NCBI GenBank assembly: GCA_964035575.1
Contig: OZ037871.1
Span: 1,302,001-1,366,000, forward strand
DNA: 64,000 nt
Reading direction: 5' to 3'
Origin: Rhynchopus sp. YZ270_cl-10
Taxonomy: Eukaryota; Euglenozoa; Diplonemea; Diplonemida; Diplonemidae
The notes under the pieces were generated by a model. It did no database searches, was not told the origin of the DNA, and saw only the letters and a list, made by a program, of their open reading frames with translations. Positions 30,691-41,165 of this stretch are shown piece after piece (the first letter of the stretch is position 1; each line of letters begins with the position of its first letter). The position numbers and the translations under genes were made by a program.

Positions 30691-32604
30691 ATGCTGGTGA
30701 ACGTGTTGATGCTTGCGGCTGCAAGTAAAAGTCTCAACTGTTGGGGAGGGAGTGTGGGGTCTATCACCACAACCTCAAACCCGGACCTCATTTTTGCCCA
30801 AGGCGCTTGCGGGGCTATGTGGTACGATGTCAGCGACAAAGCTAACCCTCACCTTGCGAGCCTTCCTCACTACACAAAGGGCGGCCCCTCTGCAGTTTAT
30901 TTAAGTTCCTCTTACAGCGCTACAAGCGATGGGGACATTGTAGCCGTGTTCTATGAGGATTCGGATTTAGGTTCGAGTGGTGAACCATTGCACAGGAATT
31001 ATGTGGTGCTGTATTCAGTTGACACCCGCGAAGCACTTGCAGCAGTTAATTTATCAACCTCAGTTGGCGGCGTGACCGACGTCGCAGTGCACAACAACCT
31101 GCTGTTCGTTGTTGGCTCAAAGGGACTTGCTGTTGTTAATGCAACAACCGGTACTGTCACCTTTTCTGCCCCGTCGGATAGCTACAAGTATCTAGTTAAG
31201 GTCAGCCCCCAAGCCAAACTACTGTACACCTACGAGGAATCTATGAAGGGAAGGACGGAAACAGTAACTATCCGCAGCTTGGACACCTTTGCCCGTCTGA
31301 GCTCATTCGAGCACGAGGGGGTTATGAAGATTTTGACTCCAACAGGATCACCGACGGAAGTATACTTATTCCATTATTCCCTTCCTTTTCGTCAACTCAC
31401 AAAAGTGGACGTTGCTGATCCTGCGAATCCAATTGTGGTGAGTACAAGCGACCTAAGTTTTCCCTATGTTGCGGATATTGTTTGGACGGATGTGCTCGTT
31501 GTCGCAACCTACACACTGCACAATGTGGGAGACCCACCAGACGATGTGCGCGTGCTTGACCCTCTGAATGGGTTTAGCATCACTGCTCGGTCCAACGCTG
31601 CAGTTGATCTTTCTTACGCTCGCCTTGCAGTCGGAGACACGGGGGTCATCTACTGTGTGGTGGGCCTATCGAAGTTGGTGGTGTTTGAGCAGCAGGGCTC
31701 TGACTTAGTTATGTCTGGGGAATCAGAGACGAGCATTGTGGACCCCCATGCAGCTATGGAGATAAAGCCGGACGTTATGGCTGTGATGGGAGCACCACAG
31801 CAACATGGGCCTGATCGAGAAGCGGTTTACATTGTGGACATGCACGGACCTATGCCGAAAGTGTTGGCAACGGAGTCAGCAGGACGAGGGGAAATGTGTG
31901 GCTTTTCGCGTGAACATGCGATGCTTGTTTTTCGGGAGATACACTACGATCCGGGCAACCGTACGTACTATGTTGTCGCATACAACGTATCTGACCCGGC
32001 CGCGCCTGCACCCGTGTGGAGGAAGCAGGTAGACCTTTTTTTGACCTCATGTGCTACTACTGAAGATGTCGTTGTACTCACTTTCGAGGAGCCGTATTCG
32101 GACCCACCATACACACCGACTGTCGAAGTTGTTGATGTGACGACAGGGGAGGAGAATGACACGGCAGTCGTCGACACCCGGAGTATAGTCGTGCCAAGTA
32201 GTCGTGGCTCGACCTTTGTGGTGGGCGATACGTTTTACTCTATACAGGGGTTTTCCGTTGATTCGGGGGCAATTACTTTTGCCTCACTTGTCACACCTGC
32301 GCCTGCCACACCTGCCACACCTACACCTGACACATCTGGTACACCTGCACCCGCCACACCTGCACCTGTACCTGCCACACCTGCACCTGTCACACCTGCA
32401 CCTGACACATCTGCTGCAGGGGTACCTTGGCTTATTGTGGTGGGGTCTGTCGTCTTCTTCGCAGCCGCTGGGTTGGCCGGGGGCTGGTTCTTGAAGTCGA
32501 AGATGAAGGTGCGCGAGGTGGACCAGAATTCGGGTTTGAGCGACCAAATAGTGAACGACGACGTGCAGCCAGTGGAATTCTCGGCAGTAAACATCGCGGA
32601 ATAA
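30691..32604 (+). CDS. LVIVD/beta-propeller-like surface protein, copy A (internally shortened)
   Basis: 637 residues from ATG 30691 to TAA. The N-terminus (MLVNVLMLAAASKS) is a short hydrophobic candidate signal peptide. About 500 residues of repeated beta-strand motifs follow (NNLLFVVGSKGLAVVNATTG, GVIYCVVGLSKLVVFEQQG, PTVEVVDVTTG), of the LVIVD type expected in extracellular beta-propellers. Then comes a Thr/Ala/Pro stalk (units of TPAPA), one membrane helix (VPWLIVVGSVVFFAAAGLAG) and a short charged tail (KSKMKVREVDQNSG). This predicts a type I surface protein with a mucin-like stalk. Compared with copy D it lacks about 110 residues just before the stalk, without loss of frame. It also has single-residue differences clustered in loops. 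The last eight residues of the tail differ from C and D. The 95 bp before the ATG are shared with C, D and E. Ligand unknown. Confidence 0.75.
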   Translation: MLVNVLMLAAASKSLNCWGGSVGSITTTSNPDLIFAQGACGAMWYDVSDKANPHLASLPHYTKGGPSAVYLSSSYSATSDGDIVAVFYEDSDLGSSGEPLHRNYVVLYSVDTREALAAVNLSTSVGGVTDVAVHNNLLFVVGSKGLAVVNATTGTVTFSAPSDSYKYLVKVSPQAKLLYTYEESMKGRTETVTIRSLDTFARLSSFEHEGVMKILTPTGSPTEVYLFHYSLPFRQLTKVDVADPANPIVVSTSDLSFPYVADIVWTDVLVVATYTLHNVGDPPDDVRVLDPLNGFSITARSNAAVDLSYARLAVGDTGVIYCVVGLSKLVVFEQQGSDLVMSGESETSIVDPHAAMEIKPDVMAVMGAPQQHGPDREAVYIVDMHGPMPKVLATESAGRGEMCGFSREHAMLVFREIHYDPGNRTYYVVAYNVSDPAAPAPVWRKQVDLFLTSCATTEDVVVLTFEEPYSDPPYTPTVEVVDVTTGEENDTAVVDTRSIVVPSSRGSTFVVGDTFYSIQGFSVDSGAITFASLVTPAPATPATPTPDTSGTPAPATPAPVPATPAPVTPAPDTSAAGVPWLIVVGSVVFFAAAGLAGGWFLKSKMKVREVDQNSGLSDQIVNDDVQPVEFSAVNIAE

Positions 32605-33094
32605 TTTTCATCGTTTTTAGAAAATTTGCAGGGCCTTCAACGTGTCGAAGTTAAGCCTTATCTTCGACAACTTTTTTATTTTGGTTTTTTTTTTTTTTTG
32701 TCGATATTGGCAGGCTCAGGGTAGTAGCTTGAAAGGAGCACTTTTGAAACGTTGCTGGTTTACTGGTTTACAAAAAAAAATTTCGCGCGCTTCGCGCGCG
32801 AAATTTGCCACGCGCGGGGAGTGAATTTCGCGAGATAACAAAAAAATAAAAAAACGGAATAGAACACACACAAACATAAAACCCATTCAAGCCCCCCCAA
32901 TATAGGGGTAAAAACGGCCCGGCCTCCGGCCTCCCGGCCCCGGGTTTTAAAACGAAAACGCATTGCACGCGAGGGGTGACAATACTCAGTTGGGACATCA
33001 TAAAAGATGTCGGGATGGCTTCCAAACTGATCTGAAGACAGATACTGCACTCCGCCCAAGCTGAGATTGCTACAACCCCGCCCCCCCTCCCCCA

Positions 33095-35425
33095 CTAAGC
33101 CCAACTTGTTTGAAACGCTTCTTTCAGTACAGTACGGTCGTTCTTCAGGTGTGTCCGCATGGCCGCAATCCTCTCCTGCACTTGAACGTACCGATCCCAA
33201 GTACAGAAATCAAGTTTCCTGTCCGCTGTTGTCCATGCCTCGTAAAACGCGCGCATGAAGCTGGGTGATATACCCTTGTCGCGTGTGTACCCGCTGAAGT
33301 ATGATAAAGTCATGATGTCATTCAGCGTAGAGTCGTGCAGCTGCTTCCTTAAGCGTGTCTTCAGAAGCTTGAGGATGCTGAAAACCCTCTCCACACTACA
33401 GGTCGACATGGCCAATGTGCCAATAATCCAGCAAAGATCAGTCGTTTGCGGGAACTGCATCTTCAGTACAGGATCGGTCACAAAAAGATTCACCACATCG
33501 GAGTACTCAGTGCACTTGCGTGACTTGATCTCCCTCAAAGCACCCCTCAACTCGTTGCGGAGGTCTGCTGCAGCCGTGTCAGAAAGGAAGGGTGTTGATG
33601 ATTCGACGTCTTCACCTTCCCTCCCGCACTTCGGAAACAGTTTCGTCTCCTGAAAGTGCTCAATGATGGCACTCAGGTGAGCTTCGCATTCAACGAGAGG
33701 CGTTGTGTCGTCAATTTCTTCAGGAAGGTTGCGTAAGTGTGCGCTCTTCGGGTCGAACAGCGAGAAGGAAGCCAATCGAGGATTCATTCCCATATCATTC
33801 TCAATGCAGGAAATAAGCTTGAGCACGTAGTTCTTGCCAATCCTTTCGTGGAAACTGATCACGTCGCCATGGTTCATCCAGTCTTCGCCCTCGGGAACTA
33901 CATGTCCCACTGCAGCTGCGTTAATGACGAGGTGTGCGTTGTGGTAGGAGGGGAAAAGAGAAGTATTTGTAGCGAGGCGCTTCAGCTCCGCCACGTAGTG
34001 CGCGCGCAGGGGGAAGACTTGCGAAAAAAAGCGGTCCATCTTCTGCAATGCACGCGAGAATCGTGATAATATAGGTGTCGCCGTTGCAAACAATACAATC
34101 CCCATCACAACGTCCTTATTTTTCAGCTTGGCCATCACACTCTCCTCTTCCATTGCGAAGATGCCAATGTAGACGCCCCTCAATACCGCGACGATCGTTG
34201 CGCAGCACCGTTCGTGCGACAACCATCTTGTCGTCCCGACCTCCACGAGTTCTTGCTTTCGCCAGAACCCAAACCCGTCAAGTGCCGACGCTGCGTCCAC
34301 TGCCTCTCTAAAGCCCTTAAGCTTGTTTTTTCCATCCCCTCTTCCGCGATAGAACGTGCCGTATATTGATGACACTAACGCCTCACTCTCTGCGAGGACG
34401 GGGAAAGAGCGGCAGGCCTCAATACAGATGAGGTTGAGTTTATGCCCTTGACACCACACAAAGAGAGCAAATGGACACCAACGTGCGCGAAGAAGCGTCT
34501 GTAATCCAGAGATGTGCCCCTTCATACTATTGGCCCCATCCAGGCAAATGCAGACCACCTTTTTTCGAACACTTACAAGTTCCGCGGTCATCTCCTCAAC
34601 AAGTTTGAAGATGTCTGAGGACTTGGACGAAGGGAAAGTGTTAGGCGCTATTTTCCAAAACACATCTTTTGCACTGCCATCAGGTGCAATCAGGTGGAAA
34701 AAGACAGCATATTGTGCCTTTTTCTCCACATCCTGGGCTTCATCAGCCAAAAGACAAGCGTATCTCGCTGTCTTGATCTGCGCGGCGACGTCTGCACGCA
34801 CCACTGCCGCCATGGAGGCAGTGAGTTTCCTCAGGAGGTCATTGGAGGTCATGTTGAATGCTCCTTCAAGTGACTTCCTGACGCTTCCCGTGAACGCTGC
34901 TTCTTGCTCCAAACTGCTCCGCACATGAGGCCCCACGGCCTTGTTCTCCTTCGCCGCTTGCACCACCAGATGACACACACGAATGAGGGTGTTCATGTTC
35001 TGGACCTCCCTCGCAAACCTCTGTATTCCTGCTTCCTGAACAGAAAAAATGTGCACGGCACTTTGCTGGGAGTGGTGCGCCTTTTGCCGAAGATCGCTGA
35101 GGGTTTGTCTGCAGTTGGGGGTTTTTTTGTTGTCATCATTGTACACTATGTCGAAGTGGCGACAGAACTTCAGATGATGCGCTGTCGGTTTGTTTTGTTG
35201 CCCCTTCAAGCCGCGCAAGTAGCTCTGGTGGGTGATCCAGGACGACAGCGTCGTCTTCTCCGCCGTGTTCGTTGCTTCTGCTTCCAGCTTGAAGCGACCG
35301 GCCACCCACCTCTGGTACAGCACAGAGCACCCGTTCGGCAGCTCTGTGTCGGTGCGGACTTCCCTCTTTCGTTTGACGTTAAACAGCGAGGGAATCACGC
35401 GTGCTCTTTGTTCCTTTGGAGGCAT
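33095..35425 (-). CDS. hAT transposase, apparently full length
   Basis: Starts at ATG 35425 (MPPKEQRARVIP) and runs 776 residues; an in-frame upstream extension uses only a non-ATG codon. Residues 40-130 may contain a diverged zinc-binding region. The catalytic core shows LLADEAQD (first Asp), CICLDGANSMKG (second Asp), FVWCQGHKLNLI (Cys/His helix) and TTRWLSHERC. The C-terminal dimerisation domain is present (STCSVERVFSILKLLKTRLR, with the conserved Glu in SVER). The domain order and the segment ASMAAVVRADVAAQIK resemble the ZNF862-like branch of hAT. With matching TIRs and a clean target duplication the element may still be, or recently have been, active. It could drive the non-autonomous CAGGG elements at 13030 and 53033, but their TIRs differ beyond the first bases. 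Confidence 0.9.
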   Translation of the reverse strand: MPPKEQRARVIPSLFNVKRKREVRTDTELPNGCSVLYQRWVAGRFKLEAEATNTAEKTTLSSWITHQSYLRGLKGQQNKPTAHHLKFCRHFDIVYNDDNKKTPNCRQTLSDLRQKAHHSQQSAVHIFSVQEAGIQRFAREVQNMNTLIRVCHLVVQAAKENKAVGPHVRSSLEQEAAFTGSVRKSLEGAFNMTSNDLLRKLTASMAAVVRADVAAQIKTARYACLLADEAQDVEKKAQYAVFFHLIAPDGSAKDVFWKIAPNTFPSSKSSDIFKLVEEMTAELVSVRKKVVCICLDGANSMKGHISGLQTLLRARWCPFALFVWCQGHKLNLICIEACRSFPVLAESEALVSSIYGTFYRGRGDGKNKLKGFREAVDAASALDGFGFWRKQELVEVGTTRWLSHERCCATIVAVLRGVYIGIFAMEEESVMAKLKNKDVVMGIVLFATATPILSRFSRALQKMDRFFSQVFPLRAHYVAELKRLATNTSLFPSYHNAHLVINAAAVGHVVPEGEDWMNHGDVISFHERIGKNYVLKLISCIENDMGMNPRLASFSLFDPKSAHLRNLPEEIDDTTPLVECEAHLSAIIEHFQETKLFPKCGREGEDVESSTPFLSDTAAADLRNELRGALREIKSRKCTEYSDVVNLFVTDPVLKMQFPQTTDLCWIIGTLAMSTCSVERVFSILKLLKTRLRKQLHDSTLNDIMTLSYFSGYTRDKGISPSFMRAFYEAWTTADRKLDFCTWDRYVQVQERIAAMRTHLKNDRTVLKEAFQTSWA

Positions 35426-35490
35426 TTTTGTTTTTGTTTTGGAGACCACTTTCACTCACAGAAGAAAGCCTCACAGGTAAGCGAACCCCT

Positions 35491-36480
35491 CGCTCCTCCA
35501 AAACAAAAACAAAAATGCCTCCAAAGGAACAAAGAGCACGCGTGATTCCCTCGCTGTTTAACGTCAAACGAAAGAGGGAAGTCCGCACCGACACAGAGCT
35601 GCCGAACGGGTGCTCTGTGCTGTACCAGAGGTGGGTGGCCGGTCGCTTCAAGCTGGAAGCAGAAGCAACGAACACGGCGGAGAAGAGCTACTTGCGCGGC
35701 TGGGCAACAAAACACGACAGCGCATCATCTGAAGTTCTGTCGCCACTTCGACATAGTGTACAATGATGACAACAAAAAAACCCCCAACTGCAGACAAACC
35801 CTCAGCGATCTTCGGCAAAAGGCTTTGGAGCTCGTTGCTAGTAACGCCCTCTTGCCAGACCTGGACGAGCTCCCTGGCGAGGAGCGTAGTGTCACAGGCG
35901 GGAGACGACGAGAGCAGGTGCTCATTGCCCACGCGTTGGAGGAGTATGACGAGGAGGCGCAGCAGGAGACACTTCGCGACCATGTGCGAGAGTCAACACG
36001 CATTGGATACGTGTATGAACGTGAGTGCTGGAAGCAACCCCCTCTCTACCCTACGATGCAGCAGTACGAACTGGAGCTCTCGTATCTGTCCCCCCCAAAC
36101 CTAGGATCTGTGTTCCCAACCCCAGCAGAGAAGGCCTTGATCCCAACGTTTCTGCAGCTGGAGTCCACACAACGGGTGAAGGTTTGTTCGACAACAAACT
36201 GCGCACACACCAAACTCACATGAAAACCTTTAAGGCCTCTCTTAAACGTCAGGCGCACCACTCCCAGCAAAGTGCCGTGCACATTTTTTCTGTTCAGGAA
36301 GCAGGAATACAGAGGTTTGCGAGGGAGGTCCAGAACATGAACACCCTCATTCGTGTGTGTCATCTGGTGGTGCAAGCGGCGAAGGAGAATTCAACATGAC
36401 CTCCACTGCCTCCATGGCGGCAGTGGTGCGTGCAGACGTCGCCGCGCGCCCCTTTCGTGCGACAAGATGGTTGTCGCACG
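35491..36480 (+). pseudogene. Inverted, broken copy of the hAT transposase 5' half
   Basis: Head to head with the intact gene, across a 46-bp spacer, this strand repeats MPPKEQRARVIPSLF up to TLSDLRQK with two small deletions that shift the frame. It then carries about 420 bp with no counterpart in the intact copy (35823-36250). It resumes at HHSQQSAVHIFSVQEAG and jumps by deletions to ASMAAVVRADVAA and TRWLSHER. The last part lies within a 40-bp palindrome (TTTCGTGCGACAAGATGG with its complement), followed by a poly-C run. It cannot encode transposase. The extra 420 bp stays open in frame for about 135 codons (LPDLDELPGEERSV and on) and may be original sequence lost from the intact copy, or captured DNA. 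Confidence 0.8.
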
Positions 36481-36965
36481 AAAGGGCTGCGCCCCCCCCC
36501 CCCCCCCCCCCCAAAAAAAAATTTTTTTTTTTCAAAAATTTCCAAATCCCACTTTTTTTTTTTTTTTTTCCCCAAACCAGTAAACCAGCTTGTTCTGGTT
36601 TTGAAACCAGCAAAAGTACCCAAGCTATTTCCCTGATTGGCAGGGTCCTCAGCCTGCACCCCCCCGTGGGAATTTTAGGGGTGCAAAAATTTTTCTGTAC
36701 AACAGTGGTCAAAAGTGGTCAAAAAAAAATTTTCCCCCGCGCTTAGACTCGTTCTCGTGTCTGCCGCACGAAAAACGTTCTACTACATGGGAAGTGTTGT
36801 GAAATCGAAAATTTGTGGAAATTATGGGTTATGGAGAGGGGAGTTCTATACAGGTCTATACAGGTTGACACGTGGGGGGGGAGGGGGGCTACAGCTGCCG
36901 AACGCGGCAGGAAACGCTTGAAAAACAAAACAAAAGGTTGAGTTACAGTTACACAGTTAAGACTC

Positions 36966-39309
36966 CTAAAAATCATTGGACGCTTCCATGAATGCATCCC
37001 AGTCTGACACCAAATCAAGTGTGATGACACGATTCTTTAATGCCGTAAACTTTTGAAGAACCCTCTTGAGTTGAGAGGGAGAAAGGTTTTTCTCGGGAGC
37101 GTTGTGAATTAAAAATAGTGCATTCAAACTCTCATCAGAGAGACGATTCCTCAGAGAGCTTTTGAGCCACTTCATAATGGAAAACAGTCTCTCACACTCA
37201 ACTGAAACTACGGGAAGGGTGAGCCCTATTCCCATCAATTTGAAAAGGGTGGGGTATGCCAGGCGACCTGCATCAGTGTTTATGTGCTTGAAAACAGTGG
37301 AGGTATTATCCGTGGATGACCTTTTCATTCCCCCCATCAGCTGACGCAATCCTGTCCACTCCCTCAACGCATTCTCCTTCAGCTTAGCCAGGCCTTGGGG
37401 GTGTGAAAGCAAAGGTTCGTCAGTTCTCTCCACAGTCTGTACGTTGTCCGCGTTGTCGTCGTACTTCACAGTGTAGTGCACAGCTTCACCTTCCCTCCGT
37501 TTCTTGTGCTTCTTCGGGACTTCAACCCGAGACAATTCGGGTTTCTCCAGGTAGCTGAGGGTCTGCGGAGAGCCGTAGTACGAACACAACTCCACAACAG
37601 CAGCATCACCGTAGTTTCTTGTCTCGCTTGTGAAGGGGAGAAGAGGCGCGCAACGGATGTCGAAGATGGTGAAGTTTTCGATGAAATTGCGGCCACTGAA
37701 ACGTTCCGCCATGTGTGCTACGACACTCAGTACCCACTTCTTACCCACTTGCTCGTGAAACGCATCGAATGTAGCGCGGTCCATGCCATAATCACCTGTA
37801 GATTTCTCATATACTTCAAGGAAAGTTTTATAGACGAGACTCCTGTGGGGGGACTCCGCAAGTGCCTCCAAGTTGCTGGACGTCATTTCGATGCACCGTA
37901 TCATGTCCAGGAGGGTCGTGGATCTATCCTGCAGCCTCACACTAAGCTCCTCCAGCTCTTCCAGGACGTCACACGCAAGGCACAGACACGCAGAAAATGA
38001 TACACTTCACCTTACGCAGAAGCACTTCGGCGTCGAGGTTGCTGTCCTGGAACTGCTGAAGGGTGGCGACAATCGCAGGGAGCATCCCTTGCACCACTTT
38101 CACACATTGTGAGTGTGACAGCCACCGAGTTGTGCTTGGCTCCAAGATTTTCTTGAGAATGCCATCGCACAACTCGGCCATCTTCTCAAACGCAGCGTCA
38201 AGCGCTGCTGTGCGGGCCTGTGACCCAGAGAAGAACACCCACAATTTCCGGAGAACTGCAAAGAAATCCTTGAGCTTTGGGTTCTCGCCGCACGCATCAG
38301 TGGAGGCAAGCTGGAGGAGGTGACCGGCACACCAACAATACACAGATGCGCACTGCAGCTTCGTCCGAAAGCACTGCTGCGCTCCTCGCCTGTCGCTGGA
38401 CATGGAACTTGTCCCGTCTAGGGCAATCCCCACAAACGTCTTCCTCAGCGCAGTCAGCTTCTCCTCTCCGTTCAGACCGAGACCCTCAAAAAAGGCCTTC
38501 GCATGCCCCACACCCGTCTTGTCGTAAAGCGTTTGGAGGTTGTGAAACCGTTCTGACACCACGCCGTTCTTAAGTAGTTTCACAGTAGTAATGATCTTGT
38601 GGGTGCGGGTGACGTCGTCCGTACCATCCGCACACGTACCCCACCAGTCGGCGTCCTCTACCAGCTTGCACACATCCTCCTTCAGCACATCCCCGATGCA
38701 GAACAGCAACTCAAGGATCGTCCCTGCAGACAAGTAGTGCACGTCTTGCTGCATCCACTCCACGAAGTCGCCGTCGCGCATCGCCTTGGCGTAATGTGCA
38801 AGCACTTCTTTCAGGCGTCCTTGCTTCACCTCGAAGAAAAGAGAAGAGCAGATCTTGTGCATCTGTTCGAGGTTGTACTCACTCCTCTTCTCTAACAAAA
38901 TCTGCAGGGTATTCGCGTCCCGCGACAACGAAGAACTGTGTATCGGGCCGTCCGCGTGGGAACTGAGGGCATCGACAATCTTTTTTACCTGGGTGAAACC
39001 TTTCTGCACAAACAAGTTTTTTCCGCTATTCCACTGGCACAGCTTGCAACGTAGACCGTCTTCTGCCACAAAAATCCATGGGTAGGTGACGACGTGTCGT
39101 GCGAGGGTGGCCTTCAGTATCTGCTTGTCTCCGAGTTTTATGTAGCGTGTAGATGGCGCCCCGCCCTGTTCTGCTGGTTCCTCATCCATGTCTTCGTTGC
39201 CAGTATCAGTATCCACATCAAACACGTCGGGCTCTTCCCTCGGTCTCTTCACCTGCATACGCTCTTCCTCCTGCTCTTCAACACTCTCTTCTTCATCGGA
39301 TTCATGCAT
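36966..39309 (-). CDS. Second hAT transposase lineage, one probable intron
   Basis: Start ATG 39309 (MHESDEEESVEEQ). Exon 1 is 39309-38011 and exon 2 is 37928-36966. The frames join in phase 0 if the 82-bp segment 38010-37929 (CGTAAG/GTGAAG to GCTGCAG/GAT) is an intron; otherwise it is a frameshift. Together they give about 750 residues. Order: acidic N-terminus, a BED-like finger (LRCKLCQWNSG with downstream His pair), TCADGTDD and IALDGTSSMSSD (first and second catalytic Asp), CWCAGHLLQLA, TTRWLSHSQC, and the C-terminal dimerisation domain (VECERLFSIMKWLKSSLRNR). It differs from the 33-kb transposase throughout, so it belongs to another hAT group. Clear TIRs were not found; the right flank is joined directly to surface-protein spacer DNA at 39483. 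Confidence 0.85.
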
Positions 39310-39482
39310 TATCACTCTTCGAACAACGAAGTCGGGCTCCGAGGCTGGCGCCGGGATTGGCTCGGAAATGCAACAAAATCACCTCTTGGGCGAAAAAAAA
39401 TCGAAAAAAAAATTGCGACTGGAAAAACTTTCCAAAAAGTTCAAAAAGGCGAACAAAGCACGTACTGTAAAATCGTTTAATT

Positions 39483-39814
39483 TGACCACTCGAATCGATG
39501 TCTTGACCTGAGAGACTACCAAACAGGAGGCGAGGAGGGGTATGCGGGGCGTTTTGTGTCTTCGGGGTCTTTTTGTTTTTCAGCAACCCTGCCTCTTCTA
39601 TACTGTTAGTGCATAGCCTTTGTCTTTCTTTTTGGGTATGCGGGACTCTCCCCTTTGTCCTCAGGGTGCTAGACGTCCCTACCCCAAGCAGCGACAAACG
39701 TACGCTGACATCGTACGTTGGTCGGCTGGACTTGCTTGCATCAATAACGTCACTCTATTTTCAAGGACGCGTATCAGTCATCACAAAAGAACCCCCTCCC
39801 CAACACCCAGTATT
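39483..39814 (+). repeat. Surface-protein gene spacer, partial copy
   Basis: From TTGACCACTCGAATCGATGT to CCCAACACCCAGTATT this matches 60001-60332 and 62959-63290 almost base for base. On the left it is cut by hAT-associated DNA. On the right it jumps straight into the interior of surface-protein fragment B, so about 440 bp of spacer and gene start are missing. Confidence 0.9.
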
Positions 39815-40754
39815 TTTTTACACAAAGGGCGACCCCTCTGCAGTTTATTTAAGTTCCGCTTACAGCGCTACAAGCAGTGGGGACATTGTAGCCGTGTTCC
39901 CTGGTCATCCGGGTTTCTTTAACGCGGATTATGTGGTGCTGTATTCAGTTGACACCCGCGAAGCACTTGCAGCAGTTAATTTAACAACCTCAGTTGGCGG
40001 CGTGACCGACGTCGCAGTGCACAACAACCTGCTGTTCGTTGTTGGCTCGAAGGGACTTGCTGTTGTTAATGCAACAACCGGTGCTGTCACCTTTTCTGCA
40101 CCCTTCCCGTCGGATAGCTACGTACAAAGCGTTAAGGTCAGCCCCGAAGCCAAACTACTGTACACCTACTATGCACCTATGGGCGAAAGGGGAACAGTAA
40201 CTATCCGCAGCTTGGACACCTGGACCCCTCTGAGCTCATTCCAGCTCAGTGGGGTTACCAAGATTTTGACTCCAACAGGATCACCGACGGAAGTATACTT
40301 CTTCTCTTCCCATTACCTCACAAAAGTGAACGTTGCTGATCCTGCAAAACCATTTGTTGTGGGAAACGCAATCATCCTAAGTTATTATATTGTGAATATT
40401 GTTTGGACGGATGTGCTCGTTGTCGCAATGCACAATGCGGCAGACCCACCAGACGAAGTGTGCGTGCTTGACCCTCTGTATGGGTTTAGCATCACTGCTC
40501 GGTCCAACGCTGCAGTTGATCTTACTAACGCTCACCTTGCAGTCGGAGACACGGGGGTCATCTACTGTGTGGTGGGCCTATCGAAGTTGGTGGTGTTTGA
40601 GCAGCAGGGCTCTGACTTAGTTATGTCTGGAGAATCAGAGACGAGCATTGTGGACCCCTCAGCAGCTGTGGAGAGCCGGACGTTATGGCTGTGGCAGGGA
40701 GACAAGCGGTTTATATTGTGGACACGCACGGACCTATGCCGAAAGTGTTGGCAG
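39815..40754 (+). pseudogene. LVIVD surface-protein fragment, copy B
   Basis: This corresponds to residues from about 60 to about 385 of copy D. It begins in the middle of the second propeller motif (YTKGDPSAVYL) and ends after the segment matching DTHDPMPKVLA. A short deletion near 40673 shifts the frame, so the last 30 codons are nonsense. There is no start codon of its own, no stalk and no membrane anchor. Over the shared part it is closer to D than to A or C (for example the same WTPLSSFQLSGVTK). It could seed variation by gene conversion but should not make a surface protein itself. Confidence 0.8.
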
Positions 40755-40923
40755 AAAGTCGATACTAAAAGTTACGCACATCGTTCGGTGAAAATATAGT
40801 ACCTCGAGTGACAAAGTACAAAACAAAAAACTTTTTTTTTTGATTTTTTGTTCCGATGACGCACCGGAAGGGCTTCCCCCAAAGGAGGAACCACACACTG
40901 GCAGTTCCATCTTGTCTTGTTTA

Positions 40924-41030
40924 CACACACTACTTTGTGAGCAGAACGTGTCACGCCGTTCGCTCACTCAACCGTGCTCCGCAAACACCACCTCCCAACA
41001 GGCGAGATAGTGTGTGGAAGCGTTACCACA
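40924..41030 (+). repeat. Structured dispersed element, copy 2
   Basis: Partner of 14236-14340. ACACACTA near the start and TAGTGTGT near the end are complementary and would close the whole element. Inside, GTGAGCAGAACG pairs with CGTTCGCTCAC as a second hairpin. The element sits about 140 bp before the CFAP97-like ATG, so it could also be part of that gene's promoter or leader. Confidence 0.45.
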
Positions 41031-41165
41031 AGCTTCTTTTCGGTATACAGATCATCATATTTTTTTTTGGACCTTTTTTTTTTTCACCATCTCCTCACTC
41101 CTCTTTCCACAGATTCTCCCCCCACCTCCCTCCCTTCTCCTTTCCTTTTGAATTTGAATAGCACG

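Larger units (their letters stand above)
32714..36635. mobile_element. hAT transposon with 8-bp TSD ATTGGCAG
   Basis: The direct repeat ATTGGCAG lies at 32706-32713 and 36636-36643. The ends read CAGGGTAGTAGCTTG (from 32717, after an extra GCT) and, inverted, CAGGGAAATAGCTTG. Similarity continues inward to CTGGTTTACTGGTTT. CAGGG ends and an 8-bp duplication are diagnostic for hAT. The element contains an intact transposase frame on the minus strand and a broken, inverted second copy of its 5' half. A hairpin of AAATTTCGCGCGC with its complement lies at 32780-32808, near the left end. Confidence 0.85.

Noticed and set aside
36640-36965. TIR or target duplication for the 36.9-39.3 kb hAT gene
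   Set aside because: CAGTGGTC on the left and CAGTACGTGC on the right look similar only over the first bases, and no 8-bp direct repeat supports them.
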